A DNA stretch of 11,793 nucleotides from CALAEC01 sp050692915 (GTDB lineage: Bacteria > Actinomycetota > UBA4738 > CALAEC01). The first letter of the stretch is position 1, and every line of letters begins with the position of its first letter. Of the stretch, positions 5,780-11,793 are shown one piece after another. The translations under genes and the position numbers were made by a program. The stretch is from the NCBI GenBank assembly GCA_050692915.1, contig JBOGVU010000078.1, positions 1 to 11,793 of the forward strand, in the 5' to 3' direction. The notes beneath the pieces are model-generated. The model was not told the DNA's origin. It saw only the letters and a list, made by a program, of their open reading frames with translations, and made no database searches.

Positions 5780-6624
5780 CGGCTCTCCAGCCGGCTGAGG
5801 TGGCGCTCGACGTCCTGCCACACCGGCTCGTCGTCCCCCCCGAGCTCCTCCTGCCGGTGCCACCGGAAGAACAGGGCGGCGATGAACCCCCACAGGATGA
5901 ACCCGCCCACGAGCTTCATCACCAGCCCGGCGATCCGCTGGTCGGTGACAGGGTCCATCCCCGCGAGCGGCGCGGCCAGGCCGTAGAACGGGTAGATCGG
6001 CGTGTCGGCGAACGTGAGGAACGAGGCCGGGACGGTCGGCACGATCGACTGGGCGAACAGGTACAGCATCTGGCCCGGGTACCGGAGGCGGGGGATCTCC
6101 ACCACCGGCGAGAGCACCGGCATCCACATCAGGAGCGCGGTGAGCACCAGGACGGCGTGCACGGCGAAGTGGACGAGCTCCGACCGGAGGGCCAGCTCGA
6201 CCAGCGCAGGCCAGTGGCTCAGCGCGATGAACGCGTTGAACAGGAGCAGGGCCACCAGCGGCCGGGACATCCCCCGGACGGCGGCGAACGCCCATCCGGG
6301 GCGGAGGAGGGTCCGGAACAGCCACCCGGGGGTGCCGGCCAGGAGGAGCGGTGGCGCCACCAGGCTCATCAGGAGGTGCTGGAGCATGTGCACGCTCAGG
6401 AGCCGCTCCTCCGCGAGCTCGTGGACCGGCCAGTCCGAGGCCACCAGCAGGGTGAGGACCCCGGCGTAGAAGGCCACCACCTGGCCCCGGGCCGCTGCCG
6501 GCTCCCCGGGTGTCACGTGGCGGGGGCCCCACCACCTGAGGGCGGCCCAGTACCCACCGGCCAGGACGAGGCAGAGGGCCCACACGTCCGGGTGGGGGTG
6601 CCAGCCGATCGTGGGGTCAGGCAC
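5776..6624 (-). CDS. ctaG: CtaG, caa3-type cytochrome oxidase assembly protein
   Basis: A 282-residue polytopic membrane protein of the caa3_CtaG family, needed in Bacillus for assembling active caa3 oxidase and thought to act in copper delivery to CuB. It is unrelated to Cox11, which bears the same name in proteobacteria. Family-typical features are SVHMLQHLLMSLVAPPLLLAG (H79 and H83), H137 (LSHWP) and H152/H156 (VHFAVH), with about six to seven membrane segments. I chose the GTG at 6624, eight bases into the overlap with the end of ctaF; an ATG at 6660 would add 12 residues and deepen that overlap to 44 bases. It lies between ctaF and the cupredoxin gene with overlaps on both sides. A copper-binding partner encoded next door fits the assembly role. 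Confidence 0.9.
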   Translation of the reverse strand: MPDPTIGWHPHPDVWALCLVLAGGYWAALRWWGPRHVTPGEPAAARGQVVAFYAGVLTLLVASDWPVHELAEERLLSVHMLQHLLMSLVAPPLLLAGTPGWLFRTLLRPGWAFAAVRGMSRPLVALLLFNAFIALSHWPALVELALRSELVHFAVHAVLVLTALLMWMPVLSPVVEIPRLRYPGQMLYLFAQSIVPTVPASFLTFADTPIYPFYGLAAPLAGMDPVTDQRIAGLVMKLVGGFILWGFIAALFFRWHRQEELGGDDEPVWQDVERHLSRLESR

Positions 6625-7045
6625 GGCGGAGGAACCTCGGGCGGGCCAGGAACAGGGCAAGCACGACGAGCACGAAGGCCACGGCCAGCACCGCCGGACC
6701 GAACCCGGCCCCGAACGTGAGCATGACGATCAGGAACACCGACAGGGCCAGGGCCAGGCCGGTCACGAACAGCCGCTTGAACACCGGGGGATCGAACCGG
6801 AGGTGCATGAACCACAGGACCACCAGGGCGAACTTGATCGTCATCAGGAGGAGGAGCCCGGTCACCACGGCCGTGCTCGGCAGGAAGTCCACGTAGAACA
6901 GGGCCACCTCCAGGCCGGTGACGATGGCCAGGATGACGGCGATCATCACGTACTCCCGGGGGCCCGGGTGCGCCTGGTCCTCGGCGGGGAGGCGGGCCTC
7001 GCCGTGGGGCTCAAAGTCCTGCCGCTCGGTCTCCGGGACGCTCAT
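6617..7045 (-). CDS. ctaF: Cytochrome c oxidase subunit IV (CtaF), caa3 type
   Basis: A 142-residue small subunit of the prokaryotic COX4 family, which stabilises the oxidase core and has no redox centre. FMHLRFD (79-85), at the end of a membrane segment, is the family signature. Predicted membrane segments are at about 32-54, 60-80, 91-110 and 114-134. The fourth segment is one more than the usual three, and the N-terminal 30 residues are hydrophilic. The ATG at 7045 overlaps the ctaE stop (ATGA). The reading frame stays open upstream to 7567, but that part is ctaE out of frame. The position after ctaE and before ctaG matches caa3 operons of Bacillus and Thermus-like bacteria. Confidence 0.88.
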   Translation of the reverse strand: MSVPETERQDFEPHGEARLPAEDQAHPGPREYVMIAVILAIVTGLEVALFYVDFLPSTAVVTGLLLLMTIKFALVVLWFMHLRFDPPVFKRLFVTGLALALSVFLIVMLTFGAGFGPAVLAVAFVLVVLALFLARPRFLRRA

Positions 7046-7632
7046 GAGGGGATCAGGTAGACCACGGTGAAGATCACGATCCACACGATGTCGACGAAGT
7101 GCCAGTACAGGCCGACCAGCTCCACCCGCAGGGCGCGCTCGGCCGGCAGACGGCCGGCCAGTGACATCCCGTATAGCGTGAGGAGCATCAGGATCCCAAT
7201 AGTCACATGCGCCCCGTGGAACCCGGTGAGGACGAAGAAGCTCGAGCCGAACAGGTTGCGCGAGAGCGTGAGCCCCTCCCGCACGAACACCGTGAACTCG
7301 AACACCTGCCCCCCCACGAAGGTGATCCCGAGCAGCGCCGTGGCCAGCAGCCACGCCCGGAATCTTCGGTGGTCGCCCCGCTGGATCTCGTGGAGGGCCA
7401 GCACCATGGTCAGGCTCGACATCAACAGGATGCCCGAGGACACAGAGGTGTACGGGATGTCGTACACGTCTTCCGGGTACGGCCCCTGGATGCTCCGCCC
7501 CCGGTACAGGAGGTACGTGGCGATCAGCGACCCGAAGAACAGGCACTCCGAGCCCAGGAAGGCCCACATGCCGAGCTTGCGGTTGTCGAGGCCGGTGGCG
7601 GTGTGGGGAACGTGGACGGCGTTACCGGCCAT
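7042..7632 (-). CDS. ctaE: Cytochrome c oxidase subunit III (CtaE)
   Basis: A 196-residue COX3-family subunit with about five membrane segments, the short form usual for caa3 and bacterial oxidases. It has no metal centre and protects the catalytic subunit. Family motifs seen are KLGMWAFLGSECLFFGSL (19-36), GFHGAHV (137-143) and YWHFVDIVWI (176-185), including the conserved Glu29 and the helix with His178. The ATG at 7632 is preceded by GGAGG at seven bases and shares one base with the ctaD stop (TGATG). An ATG 33 bases further upstream would run into ctaD without a matching signal and was not chosen. Confidence 0.95.
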   Translation of the reverse strand: MAGNAVHVPHTATGLDNRKLGMWAFLGSECLFFGSLIATYLLYRGRSIQGPYPEDVYDIPYTSVSSGILLMSSLTMVLALHEIQRGDHRRFRAWLLATALLGITFVGGQVFEFTVFVREGLTLSRNLFGSSFFVLTGFHGAHVTIGILMLLTLYGMSLAGRLPAERALRVELVGLYWHFVDIVWIVIFTVVYLIPS

Positions 7633-9515
7633 CAGCGGTCCTCCGCAACCGGCTCCAGGCTCCACCCGAAGAGCCCCGCCATGGTGATCAGGGCGCCAAC
7701 GACCGCCGCGGGCCAGAAGTAGATCAGGCCGTACCCGATCACCGGGAGGCCCAGGGCCGCCAGGAAGGGGAAATAAGACGGGTCCGGCATGTGGATGTCG
7801 TGGTGGCCTTCGTCGGCTTTGTCCTCATGGTCCTCGGCCGCTCCGGCGACCACCGGGACCGGCCGCCCGCGCTCGTCCTCGGCGTACTTCCGGTGCCACA
7901 GCTCGTCCCGGTGCCGGACGACGGGGACCTCGGCGAAGTTGTAGTGCGGCGGCGGCGAGGGGATCGACCACTCCAGCGTCCGGGCGTCCCAGGGGTCGGC
8001 GCCCGCCTCCCGGCCTCGGGAGAGGCTCCGCACCAGGTTCCACATGAACACCAGGATCGAGGCGGCGATGATGAACGAGCCGATCGTCTCCACGAAGTTC
8101 CAGAACCCCCACCCGGCCTCCTCGGGATAGGTGTAGTACCGGCGGGGCATGCCCTGGAGCCCCAGCCAGTGCATGGGGGCGAACGTGAGGTTGAACCCGA
8201 TCAGCATCAGCCAGAAGTGGATCTTGCCGAGCCCCTCGTCCAGCATCCGGCCGGTCACCTTGGGCAGCCAGTAGTACGCTCCGGCGAACAGCCCGAAGAT
8301 CGCCCCGCCGAACAGCACGTAGTGGAAGTGGGCCACGACGTAGTAGGAGTCCTGCTGCTGGAAGTCGGAGGGCACGATGGCATGCGTCACGCCCGAGAGG
8401 CCCCCGATGATGAACATGGCCACGAAGCCGATGGCGAAGAGCATCGGCGTGGCGAACCGGATCGACCCGCCCCACATCGTGCCGAGCCAGTTGAAGATCT
8501 TCACGCCCGTGGGCACGGCGATGAACATCGTGGAAAGAGCGAACGCCGTGTTCGCCACGGGACCCAGGCCCGTGGTGAACATGTGGTGGGCCCACACCCC
8601 AAAGCCCATGAACCCGATGGCGATCCCGGAGAAGACCACGGCCGCGTAGCCGAACAGCGGCTTCCGGGAGAAGGCGGGGAGGACCTCCGAGACCATCCCC
8701 ATGGCCGGCAGGATCAGGATGTACACCTCGGGGTGCCCGAACAGCCAGAACAGGTGCTGCCACAGGAGGGCGTCCCCCCCGGCATCCGGGCTGAAGAACA
8801 GCGTGCCGAACAGCCGGTCGAAGCCCAGCTCGAACAGGGCGATGGCGATCACCGGCATGGCGAACAGGAGGAGGAACGAGACCACCAGCGTCATCCAGGT
8901 GAACACCGGGACCCGCATCAGGCTCATCCCGGGGGCCCGCTCGTTCAGGATCGTGACGATGAAGTTCACGGCGGACGCCAGCGAGGCCACGCCGAGGAAC
9001 TGCAGGCCCACCGCGTAGAATGTCATGCCGGTCCCCGGCAGGAGCCCCACCTCCGGCTGGGCGCTCGACAGCGGCGCGTAGCCGAACCATCCTCCGTTGG
9101 GGGCCCCGCCCAGGAAGAAGCTCGAGTACAGGAAGATCCCGCCGAGCACGAACACCCAGTACGAGAAGGCGTTCAGCCGGGGGAAGGCCACGTCCCGGGC
9201 GCCGATCTGGAGCGGGACCAGGTAGTTGAAGAACGCCGCCGACAGCGGCATGACCACCAGGAAGATCATCGTCAGGCCGTGCATCGTGAAGACCTGGTTG
9301 TAGGTGTCGGCGTCGAGGAACGTCCCGTTCGGCCCGGCCAGCTGGACCCGGAGCAGCAGGGCCTCGATCCCTCCGAGGAGGAAGAAGATGAACGCGGTCG
9401 CCCCGTAGAGGATCCCGATCCGCTTGTGGTCGACCGTGGTGAGCCAGGACGCCAGCCCCGTGGTGGCCTGGGGCCGGCGGAACAGGCTCGGTCGTGGAAC
9501 CGCCGCGATCGCCAT
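7632..9515 (-). CDS. ctaD: Cytochrome c oxidase subunit I (CtaD), A1-type heme-copper oxidase
   Basis: The catalytic subunit, which reduces O2 to water and pumps protons. Ligands can be assigned: H79 and H398 for low-spin heme a, H396 for high-spin heme a3, and H261, H310 and H311 for CuB. GHPEVY (260-265) contains E263, the D-channel glutamate that defines the A1 subfamily, and Y265, the tyrosine expected to crosslink to H261. D108 (GARDVAFP) and N115 mark the D-channel entrance, and K339 (PTGVKIFNW) the K-channel, so a full pumping set is present. At 627 residues it is longer than the 12-helix core. After a His/Asp/Glu-rich stretch (561-576) the tail carries two more hydrophobic segments (about 581-600 and 603-619). 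The ATG at 9515 is 41 bp after ctaC, the largest gap in this operon apart from the edge. Confidence 0.97.
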   Translation of the reverse strand: MAIAAVPRPSLFRRPQATTGLASWLTTVDHKRIGILYGATAFIFFLLGGIEALLLRVQLAGPNGTFLDADTYNQVFTMHGLTMIFLVVMPLSAAFFNYLVPLQIGARDVAFPRLNAFSYWVFVLGGIFLYSSFFLGGAPNGGWFGYAPLSSAQPEVGLLPGTGMTFYAVGLQFLGVASLASAVNFIVTILNERAPGMSLMRVPVFTWMTLVVSFLLLFAMPVIAIALFELGFDRLFGTLFFSPDAGGDALLWQHLFWLFGHPEVYILILPAMGMVSEVLPAFSRKPLFGYAAVVFSGIAIGFMGFGVWAHHMFTTGLGPVANTAFALSTMFIAVPTGVKIFNWLGTMWGGSIRFATPMLFAIGFVAMFIIGGLSGVTHAIVPSDFQQQDSYYVVAHFHYVLFGGAIFGLFAGAYYWLPKVTGRMLDEGLGKIHFWLMLIGFNLTFAPMHWLGLQGMPRRYYTYPEEAGWGFWNFVETIGSFIIAASILVFMWNLVRSLSRGREAGADPWDARTLEWSIPSPPPHYNFAEVPVVRHRDELWHRKYAEDERGRPVPVVAGAAEDHEDKADEGHHDIHMPDPSYFPFLAALGLPVIGYGLIYFWPAAVVGALITMAGLFGWSLEPVAEDR

Positions 9516-9530
9516 CAGCCGTCGATCCCC

Positions 9531-9560
9531 ATGCTACGCATGCCCCTCCGTCCTCGTCAC
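9531..9560 (-). promoter_or_regulatory. Possible internal promoter upstream of ctaD
   Basis: In the ctaC-ctaD gap the minus strand has TAGCAT (9536-9531), a TANNNT-type -10. GTGACG (9560-9555, 4/6 to TTGACA) lies 18 bp upstream of it and overlaps the ctaC stop. It would give a very short leader before the ctaD ATG. This would allow extra expression of ctaDEFG and the cupredoxin gene. Evidence is by motif only. Confidence 0.35.
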
Positions 9561-10603
9561 TCCAGGCTCAGCAGGTAGGCCACCATGGCCTCGATCTGGT
9601 CGTCGGTCAGGCCCATCTCCCGCAGGCCGGAGGGCATCTTCGCGCCGGGCTTGACCGCGGGAGCGTCCTCCAGCCACCGCGTCAGCTCCTCCTCGTTCAG
9701 GTCGAAGATGGCCCCGGCGAACGTGCCCCGGCTTCCCAGGTGGGTGAGATCCGGCCCTACCCGTCCCACCGCTGCCTCCACGCCCCGGACCGTGTGGCAT
9801 CCGATGCACTGCCCGGTCGAGAAGTACTCCAGGCCCTCCGCCTCCACGCTGCCGCTGGGGGGGACCGCGGCGTCCCGGAGCTGGTCCGTCACCCACTCAT
9901 CGAAGTCACCGGGGTCCTGAGCGATGACCCGGAACCGCATGTTGGCGTGCGACAGGCCGCAGTACTCCTGGCACAGTCCGAGGTACGTGCCGGGCCGGGT
10001 TGCCTCAAGGTAGATAGTGCTCGTCCGCCCGGGGAGCAGGTCCTGCTTGCCGGCCAGGCGGGGGACCGAGAACGAGTGGATCACGTCCTTCGAGGTGAGG
10101 TTGATCGCCACGGGCCGCCCGGCGGGAACGTGCACCTCGTTCGCCGTGATCAGGCCGAGGTCCGGGTACTCGATCTCCCACCACCACTGGTGTCCGGTCA
10201 CGTTCACCTCGAGGACGTCGCCCTCGGGCCGCGACGCCAGGTCGAAGATCGTCCCGACGGTGGGCACGGCCACGCCCGCCAGGAGCAGCGCGGGGAGGAT
10301 CGTCCACATGATCTCCAGCCGGGTGTTCCCGTGGATCTGGCGGGGCGTGTCGTCCGCCGACCGGCGCCGGAACCGGATCATGGCGTACACCAGGAGCCCT
10401 TCGACCAGCACGAAGACGCCCGCGGCGATCCAGAACACCAGCCAGTACAGATCGGCCTGCTTCTGGGCGACGGGCCCCGCGGGGTCGAGCGTGTCGTAGG
10501 GGAGCCCCTGGGTGCACGCCGCCAGCAGGATGCCGAGGACGACCACGAAGGCCGCGAGTCGCACGGGTCGCCGTCGCCGGCCAGGGCGGGTCCCGGGGGT
10601 CAC
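9557..10603 (-). CDS. ctaC: Cytochrome c oxidase subunit II fused to cytochrome c (CtaC, caa3 type), lipoprotein
   Basis: This 348-residue subunit accepts electrons and passes them through CuA to subunit I. A basic n-region and hydrophobic stretch end in LLAAC, so C30 is the likely lipidated residue. Two membrane segments follow (about 52-76 and 97-120). The CuA domain shows H176 (DVIHSF), C211, E213, C215, H219 and M222 (GLCQEYCGLSHANMRF), and the aromatic patch GHQWWWEIEYP (137-147). A C-terminal class I cytochrome c domain has C266-I-G-C269-H270 and probable axial M323 (AKMPSGL). The fused heme domain defines a caa3 oxidase, which can take electrons from the bc complex or a soluble carrier. 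The start is a GTG without a good Shine-Dalgarno; a second GTG at residue 14 is an alternative. It depends on the CcsBA system encoded nearby for heme attachment. Confidence 0.97.
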   Translation of the reverse strand: MTPGTRPGRRRRPVRLAAFVVVLGILLAACTQGLPYDTLDPAGPVAQKQADLYWLVFWIAAGVFVLVEGLLVYAMIRFRRRSADDTPRQIHGNTRLEIMWTILPALLLAGVAVPTVGTIFDLASRPEGDVLEVNVTGHQWWWEIEYPDLGLITANEVHVPAGRPVAINLTSKDVIHSFSVPRLAGKQDLLPGRTSTIYLEATRPGTYLGLCQEYCGLSHANMRFRVIAQDPGDFDEWVTDQLRDAAVPPSGSVEAEGLEYFSTGQCIGCHTVRGVEAAVGRVGPDLTHLGSRGTFAGAIFDLNEEELTRWLEDAPAVKPGAKMPSGLREMGLTDDQIEAMVAYLLSLE

Positions 10604-10609
10604 GGCCGT

Positions 10610-10615
10610 GTTCTA
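10610..10615 (-). promoter_or_regulatory. Weak -10-like element just before ctaC (possible leaderless start)
   Basis: The minus strand reads TAGAAC, followed by six bases and then the ctaC GTG. This geometry would place transcription initiation at the start codon, as in leaderless actinobacterial mRNAs, and would explain the missing Shine-Dalgarno. The last base deviates from TANNNT and no -35 is evident. The same hexamer recurs inside coding regions of this window, so a chance match is quite possible. Confidence 0.2.
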
Positions 10616-10633
10616 CCACACCGGACGGCGGCC

Positions 10634-10843
10634 TCATCCTGTGGCGCCGAGCGGCTCGCCGCATCGCGGGCACGCGCCGTGGGCGCGAGAGGCGAGCCGG
10701 CCGCACGCCCCGCACACGACCGGTCGGGCCTGTCCCCGCAGGAGCGCCCTGATCCACAGCACGGTGACCACGACCGCCAAGATCAGGACCGCCAGCTCCC
10801 CGAGGACGTGCCAGCCGTGCTCGCGGATCAGATCGCCGAGCAT
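10634..10843 (-). CDS. Single-TM zinc-ribbon mini-protein between ctaB and ctaC
   Basis: A 69-residue protein. It has one membrane segment (about 14-34, LGELAVLILAVVVTVLWIRAL) and a short cytoplasmic C-terminal zinc ribbon with C44-x2-C47 (CGACG) and C58-x2-C61 (CPRCG). The ATG at 10843 lies one base after the ctaB TGA (TGAGATG), so it is translationally coupled. The stop is 30 bp before ctaC. The in-frame extension to 10984 is ctaB in another frame. No family can be named. The position suggests a small accessory of oxidase assembly, for example a metal-sensing or scaffold protein, but zinc ribbons of this kind are widespread and nothing in the sequence proves the role. Confidence 0.75.
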   Translation of the reverse strand: MLGDLIREHGWHVLGELAVLILAVVVTVLWIRALLRGQARPVVCGACGRLASRAHGACPRCGEPLGATG

Positions 10844-10844
10844 C

Positions 10845-11765
10845 TCAGGCGGCCAGCACCCGATCGGCCGCCGCGGCGGCGAACAGCAGGCCGAGGTAGG
10901 TGATCGAGTACCGGAAGAGCGCCATGGCCGTCCGCGCGGCTCGGTCCCGGACCACCCGCACCGCGTACGCCACGAGCACCACACCCAGGATCACCGCCGC
11001 GGACAGGTACAGCGTCCCCAGCCGGGCCACGGGGTAGAGGAGGAGCGAGACCGCCACGACCATCACCGAGTACAGCAGGATGCTGACCGCGGTCTCCCGG
11101 GCGCCGCGGACCGCCGGGAGCATCGGCACCCCGGCGGCCCGGTAATCGCCGGCGTACTTCATGGCCAGGGCCCAGAAGTGCGGAGGGGTCCAGTAGAAGA
11201 CGATGGCGAACAGGACCACGGCCGGGAGGCCGACCGAGCCGGTCACGGCCGCCCACCCGACGAGCGCCGGCACCGCGCCGGCCGCGCCCCCGATCACGAT
11301 GTTCTGTGGGGTGGATCGCTTCATGAGCACCGTGTACACGATCACGTAGAACGCGGCGGCTGCCAGCGTGAGCCCTGCGGCCAGGACGTTCACGGTCGTG
11401 GCCAGCCACACGAACGATCCGCCTACCAGGACCAGGCCGAACCGGAGCGCCGCCTGCGGGGCCAGCCGGTGGGCCGGCAGCGGGCGGCCGCGGGTCCTGG
11501 CCATGACCTCGTCGATGTCCCGGTCCAGGTAGCAGTTGATGGCGTTCGCCCCAGCGGCCCCGAGCGTCCCTCCGAACAGCGTGGCCAGGACCAGGGACGC
11601 CGGGGGCATCCCTCCCGCGGCCAGGATCATGGCCGGAACGGTGGTGACCAGGAGCAGCACGATGATGTCGGGCTTCACCAGCTGGAGGTAGGCGGAGACC
11701 GTCTCCCGGGCCCGGCGCCGGCCGGCGGGCTCCGGTGCCGGCGGGGTACGGCGGTGCACGGCCAT
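10845..11765 (-). CDS. ctaB: Protoheme IX farnesyltransferase (heme O synthase)
   Basis: A UbiA-family membrane prenyltransferase that adds farnesyl to heme B to make heme O, the precursor of the heme A used by CtaD. The two Asp-rich Mg-diphosphate sites are visible: N77-x3-D81-x3-D85 followed by RTRGRPLP (90-97), and the second site around D207 (KYAGDYRAAGVPMLP, 203-217). YWTPPHFWALA (191-201) is a strong CtaB signature. About nine membrane segments are expected; length from the ATG at 11765 is 306 residues, normal for the family. The first 20 residues are Pro/Ala/Arg-rich and linker-like, and the frame stays open upstream to the window edge, so this ATG may not be the true start (see the entry at 11766-11793). 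It is the first complete gene of the oxidase operon in the window. Confidence 0.95.
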   Translation of the reverse strand: MAVHRRTPPAPEPAGRRRARETVSAYLQLVKPDIIVLLLVTTVPAMILAAGGMPPASLVLATLFGGTLGAAGANAINCYLDRDIDEVMARTRGRPLPAHRLAPQAALRFGLVLVGGSFVWLATTVNVLAAGLTLAAAAFYVIVYTVLMKRSTPQNIVIGGAAGAVPALVGWAAVTGSVGLPAVVLFAIVFYWTPPHFWALAMKYAGDYRAAGVPMLPAVRGARETAVSILLYSVMVVAVSLLLYPVARLGTLYLSAAVILGVVLVAYAVRVVRDRAARTAMALFRYSITYLGLLFAAAAADRVLAA

Positions 11766-11793
11766 GGCCAGCGTGACCAGCGTGGCCCACGCC
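11766..11793 (-). other. Open frame upstream of ctaB: possible C-terminal end of CtaA fused in frame to CtaB
   Basis: The ctaB frame has no stop before the window edge and reads AWATLVTLA directly into MAVHRRTPPAPEPAG. Hydrophobic residues ending in a histidine and arginines, then a Pro/Ala linker, look like the end of a membrane helix followed by a linker. CtaA (heme A synthase) commonly precedes ctaB, and CtaA-CtaB fusions are known in other lineages, for example Thermus. With only nine codons visible this is a suggestion; a separate gene or non-coding DNA is equally compatible. Confidence 0.3.

Noticed and set aside
7791..9578. Long plus-strand open frame of about 595 codons opposite ctaD
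   Set aside because: It is the antisense shadow of ctaD. The translation is rich in Gly, Arg, Glu, His and Pro with no domain, whereas the minus strand encodes every catalytic residue of subunit I. Such frames are expected in very GC-rich DNA.
10604..10625. Imperfect GTGT-N6-ACAC repeat before ctaC as a second CRP-like site
   Set aside because: Only four bases per arm and wrong spacing for TGTGA-N6-TCACA; not distinguishable from chance.
1..11793. tRNA, rRNA, CRISPR array, insertion sequence, attachment site or phage gene
   Set aside because: None was seen. Nearly every base belongs to a respiratory gene on one strand, and no direct-repeat array or transposase-like translation was found.

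Overview
This is a very GC-rich, gene-dense bacterial window devoted almost entirely to the high-potential end of an aerobic respiratory chain. Codons end almost always in G or C, and start codons are a mixture of ATG, GTG and apparently one CTG. Three features point to a deep-branching high-GC Gram-positive lineage (Actinobacteriota-like): the System II (CcsA/CcsB) cytochrome c biogenesis pathway, a caa3 oxidase whose CuA subunit is a lipoprotein fused to cytochrome c, and a split b6-type quinol-oxidising cytochrome b. This is inferred from gene content and composition only; Chloroflexota or another GC-rich phylum with a caa3 oxidase is not excluded.

The layout is three transcription blocks. 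(1) Positions 1 to about 1750, minus strand: start of a bc/b6f-like operon, in transcription order a two-TM small protein (apparent CTG start), a 2x[4Fe-4S] ferredoxin, a QcrB/b6-type cytochrome b with the cysteine expected for covalent heme ci, and an unidentified protein cut by the left edge. (2) Positions 1913-5079, plus strand: ccdA, ccsB (resB), ccsA (resC), the disulfide-reduction and heme-ligation machinery for cytochromes c. Blocks 1 and 2 diverge from a region of about 160 bp that carries a perfect palindrome, TTGTGAA-N4-TTCACAA. It matches the redox repressor Rex consensus and also satisfies the CRP/GlxR core TGTGA-N6-TCACA. (3) Positions 5090 to the right edge, minus strand: in transcription order ctaB (possibly the tail of a CtaA-CtaB fusion entering from outside), a one-TM zinc-ribbon mini-protein, ctaC, ctaD, ctaE, ctaF, ctaG, and a membrane-anchored cupredoxin. 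Blocks 2 and 3 converge with only 10 bp between stop codons.

The genes fit together as follows. The cytochrome b complex oxidises menaquinol. CcdA and CcsBA supply mature c-type cytochromes, including the c domain fused to CtaC. CtaB supplies heme O for heme A, CtaG supports oxidase assembly, and the caa3 oxidase (CtaCDEF) reduces oxygen. The cupredoxin at the end of the oxidase operon could be an extra electron carrier or a copper-delivery protein. Tight stop/start overlaps (GTGA, ATGA, TGATG) throughout indicate co-translation.

Most of the window is orthodox. The points that deserve a second look are the ferredoxin standing where the Rieske gene usually is, the perfect redox-regulator palindrome, the membrane-anchored cupredoxin, and the open reading frame running upstream of ctaB through the right edge.
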